Origin: an uncultured Eubacteriaceae bacterium
Lineage (GTDB): Bacteria > Bacillota > Clostridia > Oscillospirales > Acutalibacteraceae
Assembly: GCA_937905915.1 (NCBI GenBank)
Contig: CALCVR010000376.1
Coordinates: 1 to 6,447 of the forward strand
Length of the DNA: 6,447 nucleotides
Direction of reading: 5' to 3'
The notes below the pieces were generated by a model, which made no database searches, had not been told where the DNA came from, and saw only the letters and a program-made list of their open reading frames with translations. Positions 1-6,027 of the stretch are shown piece after piece. The number at the start of each line of letters is the position of its first letter. Within the stretch, counting starts at the first letter, position 1. The position numbers and the translations under genes were made by a program.

Positions 1-72
1 GCGTCTTTTAGGCGCTGGCCTTCCTATGCCCTTATAGGCCTCCTTCATGCCACACGTTTTACGGGTGGTCAT
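1..72 (-). other. Unrecognised partial reading frame downstream of sigK, open to the left edge
   Basis: An ATG at 72 on the minus strand opens a frame of 24 codons that runs off the left edge without a stop. It encodes a basic peptide rich in Lys, Arg and Gly, starting MTTRKTCGMKEAY. It begins 20 bases after the sigK stop, which would suit an operon partner, but the ribosome binding site is poor (only GAAAG close to the ATG). I do not recognise the peptide. The plus strand is also open from base 1 to a TAA at 94-96 and could equally be the end of a gene entering from the left. The stretch carries two small inverted repeats, so it may be non-coding. Too little is visible to decide. Confidence 0.2.
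17..68. repeat. Two small inverted repeats after sigK
   Basis: Bases 23-27 (CCTAT) pair with 34-38 (ATAGG) around a 6-base loop. Bases 50-53 plus 55-57 (CCAC and CGT) pair with 61-63 plus 65-68 (ACG and GTGG) around TTT, with one mismatch. They lie 25-70 bases past the sigK stop. Neither is followed by a clear T-run on the minus strand, so they are not convincing intrinsic terminators, but they are the only candidates for ending the sigK transcript in view. Confidence 0.35.
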
Positions 73-92
73 GACTTTCAAAAAAGAGGAAA

Positions 93-821
93 TTAAACTC
101 GATTTTTGAGTCGTTTAGCCAGTGGAGAACCTTCCATATCAAATAATTTTTTGAGCTGCGACATAGCTTTCTTCTCAATACGGCTGACGTAAGATCTAGA
201 AATTCCCAGTTTTTGTGCTACCTCTCGTTGGGTTAAACTGTCTTTATCGTCCAATCCATATCGTAATTCTAAAATCATACGTTCTCGTGGGGAAAGGGCT
301 TCCATCATATATTTACGTAGACGTTCTGATTTGAGGCGGATATCTAGATCATCTAAAATATTATCCTCGGTAGCGATGACATCCATCAAAGATAAAGTGT
401 TTCCATCTTTATCGGTGTCGATGGGTTCATTTAGAGAGACGTCTTGGGACGTCTTTTTCTGACTGCGGAAATACATCAAGATTTCGTTTTCGATGCATTT
501 GGCGGCATAGGTAGCCAGACGACAGTTGCGTCCGCTGTTAAAGGTATTGATGGCTTTGATGAGCCCGATGGTTCCGATGGAAATAAGATCGTCTTGATCC
601 CGGATATTGGAATAGTATTTCTTGATAATGTGGGCAACCAAACGAAGATTATGCTCAATGAGTTTATTACGAGCTTCTAAGTCACCTTTCTCATGATAGG
701 CATCCAGACATTCTTTTTCCTCGGCCGATGAGAGGGGCCGGGGAAAAGAACCAGAGTGAGAAATATGCAATGCAAAATAAATAATATTGGAAAGAGCGGC
801 CAGAAGCAATGCGGTGACCAT
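93..821 (-). CDS. sigK: RNA polymerase sporulation sigma factor SigK, pro-sigma-K form (242 aa)
   Basis: Late mother-cell sigma factor of the sigma-70 family, which in sporulating Firmicutes switches on coat and mother-cell lysis genes. Residues 1-20 are a hydrophobic stretch (MVTALLLAALSNIIYFALHI) matching the pro-sequence that anchors pro-sigma-K in membrane until the SpoIVFB protease cuts it. Mature-protein hallmarks follow: FPRPLS (26-31), LIEHNLRLVAHI in region 2 (54-65), DLISIGTIGLIKAI (78-91), the -10 recognition helix LATYAAKCIENEILMYFR (102-119), DVSL-EPIDTDKDGN (127-141), and the region 4 helix-turn-helix TQREVAQKLGISRSYVSRIE (197-216). The frame is open 37 codons further upstream, but the ATG at 821 is chosen because MVTA matches the known pro-sigma-K start and AAGGGGGG lies 8 bases before it. 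The length is typical of the family. The gene is continuous, with no skin-type insertion. It appears to be transcribed separately from the upstream bofC-like gene, because a terminator lies between them. Family assignment is secure; processing is inferred from homology. Confidence 0.95.
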   Translation of the reverse strand: MVTALLLAALSNIIYFALHISHSGSFPRPLSSAEEKECLDAYHEKGDLEARNKLIEHNLRLVAHIIKKYYSNIRDQDDLISIGTIGLIKAINTFNSGRNCRLATYAAKCIENEILMYFRSQKKTSQDVSLNEPIDTDKDGNTLSLMDVIATEDNILDDLDIRLKSERLRKYMMEALSPRERMILELRYGLDDKDSLTQREVAQKLGISRSYVSRIEKKAMSQLKKLFDMEGSPLAKRLKNRV

Positions 822-829
822 AGAAAAAT

Positions 830-837
830 CCCCCCTT
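830..837 (-). promoter_or_regulatory. Ribosome binding site fixing the sigK start
   Basis: Read on the minus strand this is AAGGGGGG, 8 bases before the ATG at 821. It supports the 242-residue product starting MVTA over the longer open frame that extends to 932. Confidence 0.7.
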
Positions 838-957
838 CTCCCAAATACGGGATGTCTTTTCATCTTATGCTGAAGGAGGAGATTTTTGCCTGTCCATCGG
901 GGAAAAAAGCGAAAAAGACAAGCGGACATCACTTTCTGTGCTCTTTTGCATCCATAG

Positions 958-996
958 AAAAAGCCGCTGGATCATTAAAAATGACAGCGGCTTTTT
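958..996 (-). terminator. Intrinsic terminator of the bofC-like gene
   Basis: A perfect 12-bp stem (958-969 with 985-996, AAAAAGCCGCTG and its complement) begins 16 bases after the bofC-like stop and ends in TTTTT on the minus strand. The loop contains a second stem (TCATT 972-976 with AATGA 980-984), so the whole element folds into one long hairpin with a 2-base bulge. It separates bofC-like from sigK transcription. The A-tract and T-tract make it potentially active in both directions, though no plus-strand gene ends here. Confidence 0.9.
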
Positions 997-1012
997 CCAG
1001 ATGAATGGAGGA

Positions 1013-1333
1013 TTATCCGGTATAGTCTTCGATCAATTGCTGAAGCTCTTTTTGATCGTCAATGCGGATACCGGATTTGAGAAGATCTTGGTCATGCTCG
1101 GGCAGACTGTTGATATAGATATCCAAGATCTGGGTAGGATTATCGTCGCCGCCTTGAAATACGGCGATTTTACCTTGGTAGTCGCACATCACCCATCCTT
1201 CTTGGACCGTGGAAGAGGAGGGTGGGGCCTGGGTGCTGCTTCCGATCATAGACGCACCCATCAGGATGCATAAGGTGGCGGCTAAAGATGAAGTTGCCAC
1301 CAGAACACTGGTTTTTACACTGATTTTACCCAA
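1013..1333 (-). CDS. BofC C-terminal-domain protein, membrane anchored (106 aa)
   Basis: In B. subtilis, BofC acts between forespore and mother-cell membranes and restrains SpoIVB, the protease that triggers pro-sigma-K cleavage. Here residues 8-30 are a hydrophobic signal or anchor, then a short Ser/Pro linker (32-42), then the domain itself: EGWVMCDYQGKIAVFQ (44-59), and LPEHDQDLLKSGIRI (77-91) followed by LQQLIEDY near the end, a pattern typical of clostridial BofC_C proteins. The N-terminal domain of Bacillus BofC is absent, as is common in clostridia. The start is taken as TTG at 1333 because AAAGGAG lies 10 bases before it. The in-frame ATG at 1354 has no ribosome binding site and actually overlaps that motif. 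The gene lies upstream of sigK on the same strand, ends in its own terminator, and has a forespore-type promoter candidate. Family membership is recognised from pattern; the role in this organism is inferred, so no gene symbol is given. Confidence 0.8.
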   Translation of the reverse strand: MGKISVKTSVLVATSSLAATLCILMGASMIGSSTQAPPSSSTVQEGWVMCDYQGKIAVFQGGDDNPTQILDIYINSLPEHDQDLLKSGIRIDDQKELQQLIEDYTG

Positions 1334-1343
1334 GAATTTACCA

Positions 1344-1350
1344 CTCCTTT
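1344..1350 (-). promoter_or_regulatory. Ribosome binding site supporting a TTG start for the bofC-like gene
   Basis: On the minus strand this reads AAAGGAG, followed by 10 bases and TTG at 1333. It falls inside the first codons of the longer ATG-initiated frame (start at 1354), so both cannot be optimal. The TTG choice is the better one. Confidence 0.7.
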
Positions 1351-1409
1351 GCATAGGGATAAGCCGATAAGCGGATAGTGCATACTATTTTTTGGAGGTT
1401 TCTCGCTAT

Positions 1410-1439
1410 TATCGTTGCCAGGATTTGTCTATCTTATTC
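1410..1439 (-). promoter_or_regulatory. Candidate forespore (sigma-F/sigma-G type) promoter of the bofC-like gene
   Basis: On the minus strand GAATA (1439-1435) is followed by exactly 15 bases and GGCAACGATA (1419-1410). As I recall the sigma-F consensus, this is GYWTA, about 15 bases, GGNRANANTW; the candidate has one mismatch in each box. The -35 box also fits the sigma-G pattern GHATR, but the sigma-G -10 box is poor. The -10 element is 76 bases before the TTG start. Forespore expression would match Bacillus bofC. Assigned by eye only. Confidence 0.4.
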
Positions 1440-1518
1440 ATGAAACCTGTTGGACGCTACAAAATTTTCTGAAAATAGAGAGGGTTTTTCAAGCCAACCG
1501 TGAAAAATCTTTCCTGGT

Positions 1519-1547
1519 TTTGCATACGGGATAAAATATGTTATAAT
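1519..1547 (+). promoter_or_regulatory. Sigma-A-type promoter of the PBP gene
   Basis: TTTGCA (1519-1524) lies 17 bases before a perfect TATAAT (1542-1547), in an AT-rich stretch 32 bases upstream of the PBP start codon. The -35 box matches the consensus at 4 of 6 positions. Confidence 0.65.
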
Positions 1548-1579
1548 AATCAGAATAGTTAAGGGAGGCGAAAGCATAC

Positions 1580-4021
1580 ATGAGTGACCGTATATCCGAG
1601 CAATCCAATCCATCAACCGGCGCTCCCCGATCCAACCATCCCAAAAAAGAACGTCCCAAAGCAGTGGGTGTAACGTTAAAAGTCTTGTCTATCATCGGCA
1701 AGGTGCTTTTAAGCGCCCTGTTGATCATGGTCATTACAGGTAGCATCGTAGCTGGAGCCATGTCCATTTACATCATGAAGATGGACAAAGGTACCGACAT
1801 CGACTTAGGTCAGATGAATCTGAATTACACAAGCTTCCTGTATGAAAAAGACGACGTCACCGGCGAGTGGGTGAAAACCGAGGAGTACCACGGCCAAGAA
1901 AACCGCACTTGGGTGGATTTTGATCAAATTCCACAATATATGAAAGATGCGGCAGTGGCCATTGAAGACCAGCGTTTTTATCAACACAAGGGTGTGGACT
2001 GGAAACGAACCATCGGCGCTATGATCAATTCCTTTGTTCCTATTTACGGAGGCCGACAAGGCGGTTCTACCATTACCCAACAGCTCATCAAAAACTTGAC
2101 CGATGATACCGACGTTAGTTTTTCCCGTAAGATCCGCGAAATTATGCGGGCTTTGGAGTTTGAAAAGACCAACAACAAGGATGATATCCTCTGCGCCTAT
2201 CTTAACACCATCGCCCTGGGCAGCGGATGTCACGGCGTCCAAGCGGCGGCCAACAAGTACTTCGGCAAGGACATTAGCGAACTGAACTTAGCCGAATGCG
2301 CGTCCATTATCGGCATCACCAAGTATCCGACCCGGTACAATCCCTTGCTGTATCCTGAAAACAACAAGGAACGGCAGCTGACGGGACTGTCCGAGATGCT
2401 GCGCCAAGGCAAGATCTCTCAAGCGGAGTATGATGAAGCAGTGGCATATCCCTTGGAGTTTAACCCCAGCTCTACTCTGGAAGATGATGTTACCCATGTC
2501 CAGAGTTGGTATTCCGACATGGTGTTTGAAGATGTAGTCAATTCGCTGGTGGAAGAACTGGGCTATGACCGTAAATATGCCCAGACCATGCTCTACACCC
2601 AGGGCCTGCGCATCTATTCGGCTGTAGACCGCGACGCTCAGGCGGCGGTGGAAGAAGTTTATTCCAATCCAGATAATTTTCCTGCCATCAAAGCTGCCAG
2701 TCAGCCTCAGTCAGGTATTGTGGTCATGGACTATACAGGCCGAATTGTGGCAACGGCCGGCGCAATCGGTGAGAAGACCGATACCCGCGTCTTCAGCCGC
2801 GCCACCATGGCCAAAAGACAAACAGGTTCTTCCATTAAGCCGTTAACCACCTATGGCCCTGCCCTGGAATTTGACAAAATTACCTATTCTACGATCTATC
2901 CTGATGAACCGCTGACCATCAAACAGGACGGCAAACTGAAAAAGTGGCCTCCTAACTACAACGACCGATGGTCCTACGAGAATGTCACCGTCCAGAAAGG
3001 CTTGGAGAAATCCCTCAACACCATCTCAGCCCGCATTCTGGAGGATATCGGCATCGATGCCAGTTTTGACTTTGCAAAGGATCGTTTCCATTTGGATAAC
3101 CTTATTGACAGTGAGGAGATAGGTGGTGTCACCTACACCGACCGGGATCGTTCCCCGCTGGCTTTGGGCGGTATGACCAAGGGGTTGACCGTTCTGGAGA
3201 TGACGGCGGCCTTCCAGACTTTTGGCAATGGTGGCCTTTATTACGAACCTTACTCCTTCTACCGTGTGGAGGACGCCGATGGCAATGTACTCATTGAGAA
3301 GGCTAAGGAAGGAGAGGGATCTTCTGCAACCCGTACCTTAAGCCCTGACACCGCTTATATTATGAATCGATTGATGACCCAGGTGGTGGACGGCGCCAGT
3401 GGTACCGGCCGCGAAGTACGCACCAACGGTTATTGGCCCGAGAGCAAGGGGATGGAGATCTTTGCCAAAACCGGTACATCGGGTGCTGACAACGAGTCCA
3501 CCAACGTCTGGATCGTAGGGGGTACCCCTTATTATGTGGCCGGCGTTTGGTATGGATTCGATACGCCTAAGGCGTTGCCCAAGTCCATTGTAAACGGCGC
3601 TAAATACGGATGGGCCAAGAGCATGAGAGGAATCCATGCGGATTTGGAAAACATTAAATTCCCGGCCGAAGATTCGGTGGTCATGCGCACCTACTGTGAG
3701 GACTCAGGTTTATTGGCTGGAAACAGTTGCACCCATAAAAAATTAGGGTATTACAAAAAGACAAATATCCCGGGAGTGTGCAATGGCATTCACAAAAATC
3801 TAAGCGACGGCTTGCAAGAGGATGAGAGCAGTAACCCAGCCTCTTCCGCACCGACATCCCAACCGGAGAGTTCTTCCCAGGAACCGGTGCCCAGTGGTTC
3901 TTCCGTTTCTGAAGCCTCCTCTTCCTCGCAAGTTTCCGAAAGCCAGACTTCATCGGAGCCTCCGGTATTTTCGGAATCTTCTAGTTCGGATTCCTCCTCT
4001 ACCCATCGTCCGGCGGCTTAA
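1580..4021 (+). CDS. Class A penicillin-binding protein, bifunctional transglycosylase/transpeptidase (813 aa)
   Basis: Polymerises lipid II into glycan strands and cross-links the stem peptides at the outer face of the membrane. Order of parts: short cytoplasmic N-terminus; one membrane segment (about 34-66); GT51 transglycosylase domain with AIEDQRFYQHKG (catalytic Glu129), GGSTITQQLIKN (161-172) and RKIREIMRALEFEK (second Glu187); a linker; then the transpeptidase domain with SxxK at Ser417-Lys420 (TGSSIKP), SxN at 478-480 (SLN) and KTGT at 630-633. All key residues are present, so both activities are expected. Residues 700-740 hold three Cys (706, 717, 734). The last 69 residues are a Ser/Pro/Glu-rich tail with 28 Ser, outside the membrane and probably disordered. 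ATG at 1580 follows AAGGGAGG by 11 bases. The gene belongs to the PBP1a/PonA-like group; which numbered PBP it is cannot be told from sequence alone. It is transcribed alone from its own promoter and ends at a bidirectional terminator. Confidence 0.95.
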   Translation: MSDRISEQSNPSTGAPRSNHPKKERPKAVGVTLKVLSIIGKVLLSALLIMVITGSIVAGAMSIYIMKMDKGTDIDLGQMNLNYTSFLYEKDDVTGEWVKTEEYHGQENRTWVDFDQIPQYMKDAAVAIEDQRFYQHKGVDWKRTIGAMINSFVPIYGGRQGGSTITQQLIKNLTDDTDVSFSRKIREIMRALEFEKTNNKDDILCAYLNTIALGSGCHGVQAAANKYFGKDISELNLAECASIIGITKYPTRYNPLLYPENNKERQLTGLSEMLRQGKISQAEYDEAVAYPLEFNPSSTLEDDVTHVQSWYSDMVFEDVVNSLVEELGYDRKYAQTMLYTQGLRIYSAVDRDAQAAVEEVYSNPDNFPAIKAASQPQSGIVVMDYTGRIVATAGAIGEKTDTRVFSRATMAKRQTGSSIKPLTTYGPALEFDKITYSTIYPDEPLTIKQDGKLKKWPPNYNDRWSYENVTVQKGLEKSLNTISARILEDIGIDASFDFAKDRFHLDNLIDSEEIGGVTYTDRDRSPLALGGMTKGLTVLEMTAAFQTFGNGGLYYEPYSFYRVEDADGNVLIEKAKEGEGSSATRTLSPDTAYIMNRLMTQVVDGASGTGREVRTNGYWPESKGMEIFAKTGTSGADNESTNVWIVGGTPYYVAGVWYGFDTPKALPKSIVNGAKYGWAKSMRGIHADLENIKFPAEDSVVMRTYCEDSGLLAGNSCTHKKLGYYKKTNIPGVCNGIHKNLSDGLQEDESSNPASSAPTSQPESSSQEPVPSGSSVSEASSSSQVSESQTSSEPPVFSESSSSDSSSTHRPAA

Positions 4022-4069
4022 ATTCTCTAAAATTTTTTAAAGACGGCTATCCCTAGCCAATGCATAATC

Positions 4070-4106
4070 AAACCCCTGCTGTTTCAGTTGAAACAACAGG
4101 GGTTTT
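4070..4106. terminator. Bidirectional terminator between the PBP and argJ-like genes
   Basis: The stem pairs AAACCCCTG (4070-4078) with CAGGGGTTT (4097-4105) and, after one C/A mismatch, TGTTTC (4080-4085) with GAAACA (4090-4095) around an AGTT loop. On the plus strand TTTT at 4103-4106 and a further T-run (TACTTTTTA) follow. On the minus strand the run is shorter. It lies 48 bases after the PBP stop and 17 bases after the argJ-like stop, which is the usual place for a shared terminator of convergent genes. Confidence 0.85.
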
Positions 4107-4122
4107 GTACTTTTTATAACAA

Positions 4123-5322
4123 TCAATACTGGGGGATAGGATCCAGGCATCCATAGGATACAGAGTCAAAAAATCCATCGTTACAATCAATATGAAGGAT
4201 GACTTCTGGCTCTTTTAAGATGTTTTGAACCTTTTGATCATCAAAAAAGAGGGCGGTACAGCTGCCGCACAAATGAACCATCTCACCGGACAGAGGAGAG
4301 AGAAGGGAAACATCCATAGCGCCTCCATCCACATTGGCACCGCTCCCTCCGATGGCGCATACAATATCGGTCCAACAGGCAAGCCCGTTGGATAAGCCCT
4401 TTCTTACCTGTGAGCAACTGGCCACAGATTTGGCTGCTATAAGAGCATCCCGTTCGGTGCGCGCGGCATGGATCTGGCAGGTGAGCAAACGTCCGCCAGG
4501 ACAGCTATCCTTGGCCACCCATTTCATAAGTTCCAAACAGAGCATTTTGAGCGCCTGAGAAAACGCCTGGTACCCATCTCCTAAATCGGTGATTTTTCCA
4601 TTGCCGGAAAGGCCGGAGGATAAAATGGTGACCATATCGTTGGGGGAAGGAAATCCTCCTAAAGCCATACGGTGGAAGCTCTGATCCACCGCCTCCTTTA
4701 ACGCACGGTCTAAGAGCTCCGGATGGATATTGACATCCGACGTCAAAAAGCATAACAAAGTGGCCATATTGGGACGGAGCATGCCGGCGCCTTTCGCCAC
4801 TCCTCCAATATGACAGGGGACGTCTCCCACCAAAAACTCTACCGCAAGCTCCTTTGGCGTAGAGTCGTCGGTGAGAATGGCTAAAGCGGCGTCATGGCCG
4901 CCCTCTTTGGAAAAGGTGTCTGCCGCCTCGCCGATACCGGCCTCGATTTGTTTCATAGGCAAAGGGACACCCATTTCACCGGTGGAGGCCACAATGACGT
5001 CTTCTGTGGGAATGTGAAGGGCTTTGGCCGTCAGGCTGCACATCTTTTTGGCGGCCGCTACCCCTCCTTCCACACAGCAGTTGGCGATCCCGCTGTTGCA
5101 CACCACGGCTTGCGCACGTCCGTGCAAAATATTTTGGGCGGTGACGGTAAGAGGGGCCCCTTTGACGGCGCTCTTGGTGTATACCGCCGCCACGGCGCAC
5201 GGCTTTTGGGCTGCAATCAGCATTAAATCCTTGCCCTGGGGTTTGATCCCACAGGAAACGCCGGTAGCTTCAAATCCCTTGGGGCAGGTGACGCCGCCGG
5301 CAACAAATTCAGCACAACTCAT
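4123..5322 (-). CDS. Divergent ornithine acetyltransferase (ArgJ) family protein with altered active-site motifs (399 aa)
   Basis: ArgJ enzymes move the acetyl group from N-acetylornithine to glutamate and cut themselves into two chains before a nucleophilic Thr. The family signature is clear: GGVTCPKGFEATGVSCGIK (9-27), NSGxAN (76-81), ASTGxMGVPLPM (112-123), and GGVAKGAGMLRPNMATLLCF (173-192). The presumed nucleophile Thr188, the oxyanion pair Thr114-Gly115 and Lys177 are kept. Other motifs that are near-invariant in ArgJ are replaced without gaps: VDGDTSTND is LGGFPSPND (221-229), DGEGATK is DSCPGGR (272-278, losing the substrate-binding Glu), NWGR is CWTD (316-319), and the end is YGCLDPIPQY, lacking INxxY. 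There are 20 Cys. The frame is full length and has no obvious frameshift. ATG at 5322 is chosen over GTG at 5334 because an AGGAG-type site overlaps the GTG. No other arginine genes are near. It could be a paralogue with a new substrate, or an enzyme on its way to loss. ArgJ fold is secure; activity is doubtful, so I withhold the symbol. Confidence 0.85.
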   Translation of the reverse strand: MSCAEFVAGGVTCPKGFEATGVSCGIKPQGKDLMLIAAQKPCAVAAVYTKSAVKGAPLTVTAQNILHGRAQAVVCNSGIANCCVEGGVAAAKKMCSLTAKALHIPTEDVIVASTGEMGVPLPMKQIEAGIGEAADTFSKEGGHDAALAILTDDSTPKELAVEFLVGDVPCHIGGVAKGAGMLRPNMATLLCFLTSDVNIHPELLDRALKEAVDQSFHRMALGGFPSPNDMVTILSSGLSGNGKITDLGDGYQAFSQALKMLCLELMKWVAKDSCPGGRLLTCQIHAARTERDALIAAKSVASCSQVRKGLSNGLACWTDIVCAIGGSGANVDGGAMDVSLLSPLSGEMVHLCGSCTALFFDDQKVQNILKEPEVILHIDCNDGFFDSVSYGCLDPIPQY

Positions 5323-5329
5323 AAGGTCA

Positions 5330-5338
5330 ATCACTCCT
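5330..5338 (-). promoter_or_regulatory. Ribosome binding site fixing the argJ-like start
   Basis: The minus strand reads AGGAGTGAT, close to the anti-16S consensus AGGAGGTGAT, and precedes ATG at 5322 by 7 bases. The GTG at 5334 lies inside this motif, so it is unlikely to be the start. Confidence 0.65.
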
Positions 5339-5361
5339 GGTTTTGGATCGCCCTGGCATGG

Positions 5362-5410
5362 GACAGCATCGCTGTTTCATATACTATGGGAGATCCCACG
5401 ATGTTCTCCC
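5362..5410 (-). other. Structured leader of the argJ-like transcript
   Basis: Within the roughly 85-base leader, GGGAGA (5410-5405) pairs with TCTCCC (5393-5388), and ACAGC (5375-5371) pairs with GCTGT (5367-5363) around a 3-base loop. No T-run follows, so it is not an attenuator of the terminator type. The CTCC within 5388-5393 could alternatively pair with GGAG of the ribosome binding site, but only over 4 bp. I recognise no known riboswitch class. Confidence 0.3.
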
Positions 5411-5414
5411 TTCA

Positions 5415-5443
5415 ATTATAGCAGAGTTTTGTGTGAATGTAAC
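5415..5443 (-). promoter_or_regulatory. Sigma-A-type promoter of the argJ-like gene
   Basis: On the minus strand GTTACA (5443-5438, 4 of 6 matches to TTGACA) lies 17 bases before a perfect TATAAT (5420-5415). The start of transcription would be near 5408, leaving a leader of about 85 bases. Confidence 0.65.
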
Positions 5444-5451
5444 GTCTCATC

Positions 5452-5480
5452 TTGGAAGTGAAAGAAAAATATGCTATCAT
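5452..5480 (+). promoter_or_regulatory. Sigma-A-type promoter of the flavin reductase-like gene
   Basis: TTGGAA (5452-5457) lies 17 bases before TATCAT (5475-5480), which is preceded by TG one base upstream (extended -10). It sits 37 bases before the start codon and is divergent from the argJ-like promoter, whose -35 box is only 8 bases away. Confidence 0.65.
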
Positions 5481-5517
5481 AAAAGGGATCCATACTAGGA
5501 ATAAAGGAGCGTTTTCC

Positions 5518-6027
5518 ATGAGTTTTGAAACCATCCGTCCGCAGGACATCAATGAAAATGTCTTTGACCTCATCGGCAACCAGTGGATGCTGGTGACGGC
5601 AGGTGATTCCAATGGGTACAATACCATGACGGCCAGCTGGGGCGGTATGGGCGTCATGTGGGGCAAAAATGTAGCGGTGACGGTCATCCGTCCGCAGCGC
5701 TATACCATGGAATTTATAAAGAAAAACGGGTTGTTTACCCTATCGTTTTACGATGAACAGTACAAACCGGCTCTGGGTGTCTGCGGTAGCAAATCGGGTC
5801 GGGATATCGACAAGGCCAAGGAGACGGGGCTTACCCCTGTATTTGGGGAGGGCACTACTTATTTTGAACAGGCCAAGTTGGTACTTGTATGCCGCAAATT
5901 ATACGAGAGGCCTATGGATCCCAGCTGCCTTCTGGATCAAGAGGTGGATGAGAAGTGGTACCCAGGCAAGGATTATCATCGTATGTTTGTGGGAGAAGTG
6001 GTTAAAGTACTGCGCAAAGAGCAATAA
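5518..6027 (+). CDS. Flavin reductase-like, FMN-binding split-barrel protein (169 aa)
   Basis: Cytoplasmic protein of the flavin reductase-like domain family, members of which bind FMN and pass electrons from NAD(P)H to free flavin or to a partner protein. Visible signs are the conserved block NTMTASWGGMGVMWGKN (35-51), which starts the flavin-binding part of the split barrel, followed by VAVTVIRPQRYT (52-63), the strand FTLSFY (73-78), GSKSGRDIDK (90-99) typical of this subfamily, and a C-terminal VGEVVKVL strand. The length of about 170 residues is normal for single-domain members. There is no rubredoxin or other fused domain. The ATG at 5518 is preceded by AAAGGAG at an 8-base spacing. The frame stays open upstream to 5452, but that stretch holds the promoter. 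It is a single-gene unit with its own promoter and a terminator after it. Substrate and partner cannot be named from sequence. Confidence 0.85.
   Translation: MSFETIRPQDINENVFDLIGNQWMLVTAGDSNGYNTMTASWGGMGVMWGKNVAVTVIRPQRYTMEFIKKNGLFTLSFYDEQYKPALGVCGSKSGRDIDKAKETGLTPVFGEGTTYFEQAKLVLVCRKLYERPMDPSCLLDQEVDEKWYPGKDYHRMFVGEVVKVLRKEQ

Noticed and set aside
862..869. Sigma-E-like -10 box (CATAAGAT on the minus strand) upstream of sigK
   Set aside because: It matches 6 of 8 positions of the remembered CATACAAT box, but no acceptable -35 box lies at the right spacing.
822..932. In-frame extension of sigK by 37 codons
   Set aside because: The extension has no ribosome binding site, does not resemble SigK, and would bury the pro-sequence. 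AAGGGGGG and the MVTA start fit 821.
938..1273. Plus-strand open frame of 111 codons opposite the bofC-like gene
   Set aside because: It runs antisense over a recognisable gene and its terminator, and the product has no family-like pattern.
1805..2242. Minus-strand open frame of 145 codons inside the PBP gene
   Set aside because: Antisense shadow of the conserved transglycosylase domain, without ribosome binding site or recognisable product.
4045..4058. Small hairpin GGCTA/TAGCC after the PBP gene
   Set aside because: The 5-bp stem has no T-run on either strand. The stronger terminator at 4070-4106 explains the region.
4123..4560. A frameshift as the cause of the changed ArgJ motifs
   Set aside because: The alignment through DSCPGGR and CWTD stays in register without gaps, and the other frames checked at the C-terminus do not restore INxxY.
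5024..5461. Plus-strand open frame of 145 codons across the start of the argJ-like gene
   Set aside because: It covers the other strand of a clear coding region and both divergent promoters; composition looks like a shadow.
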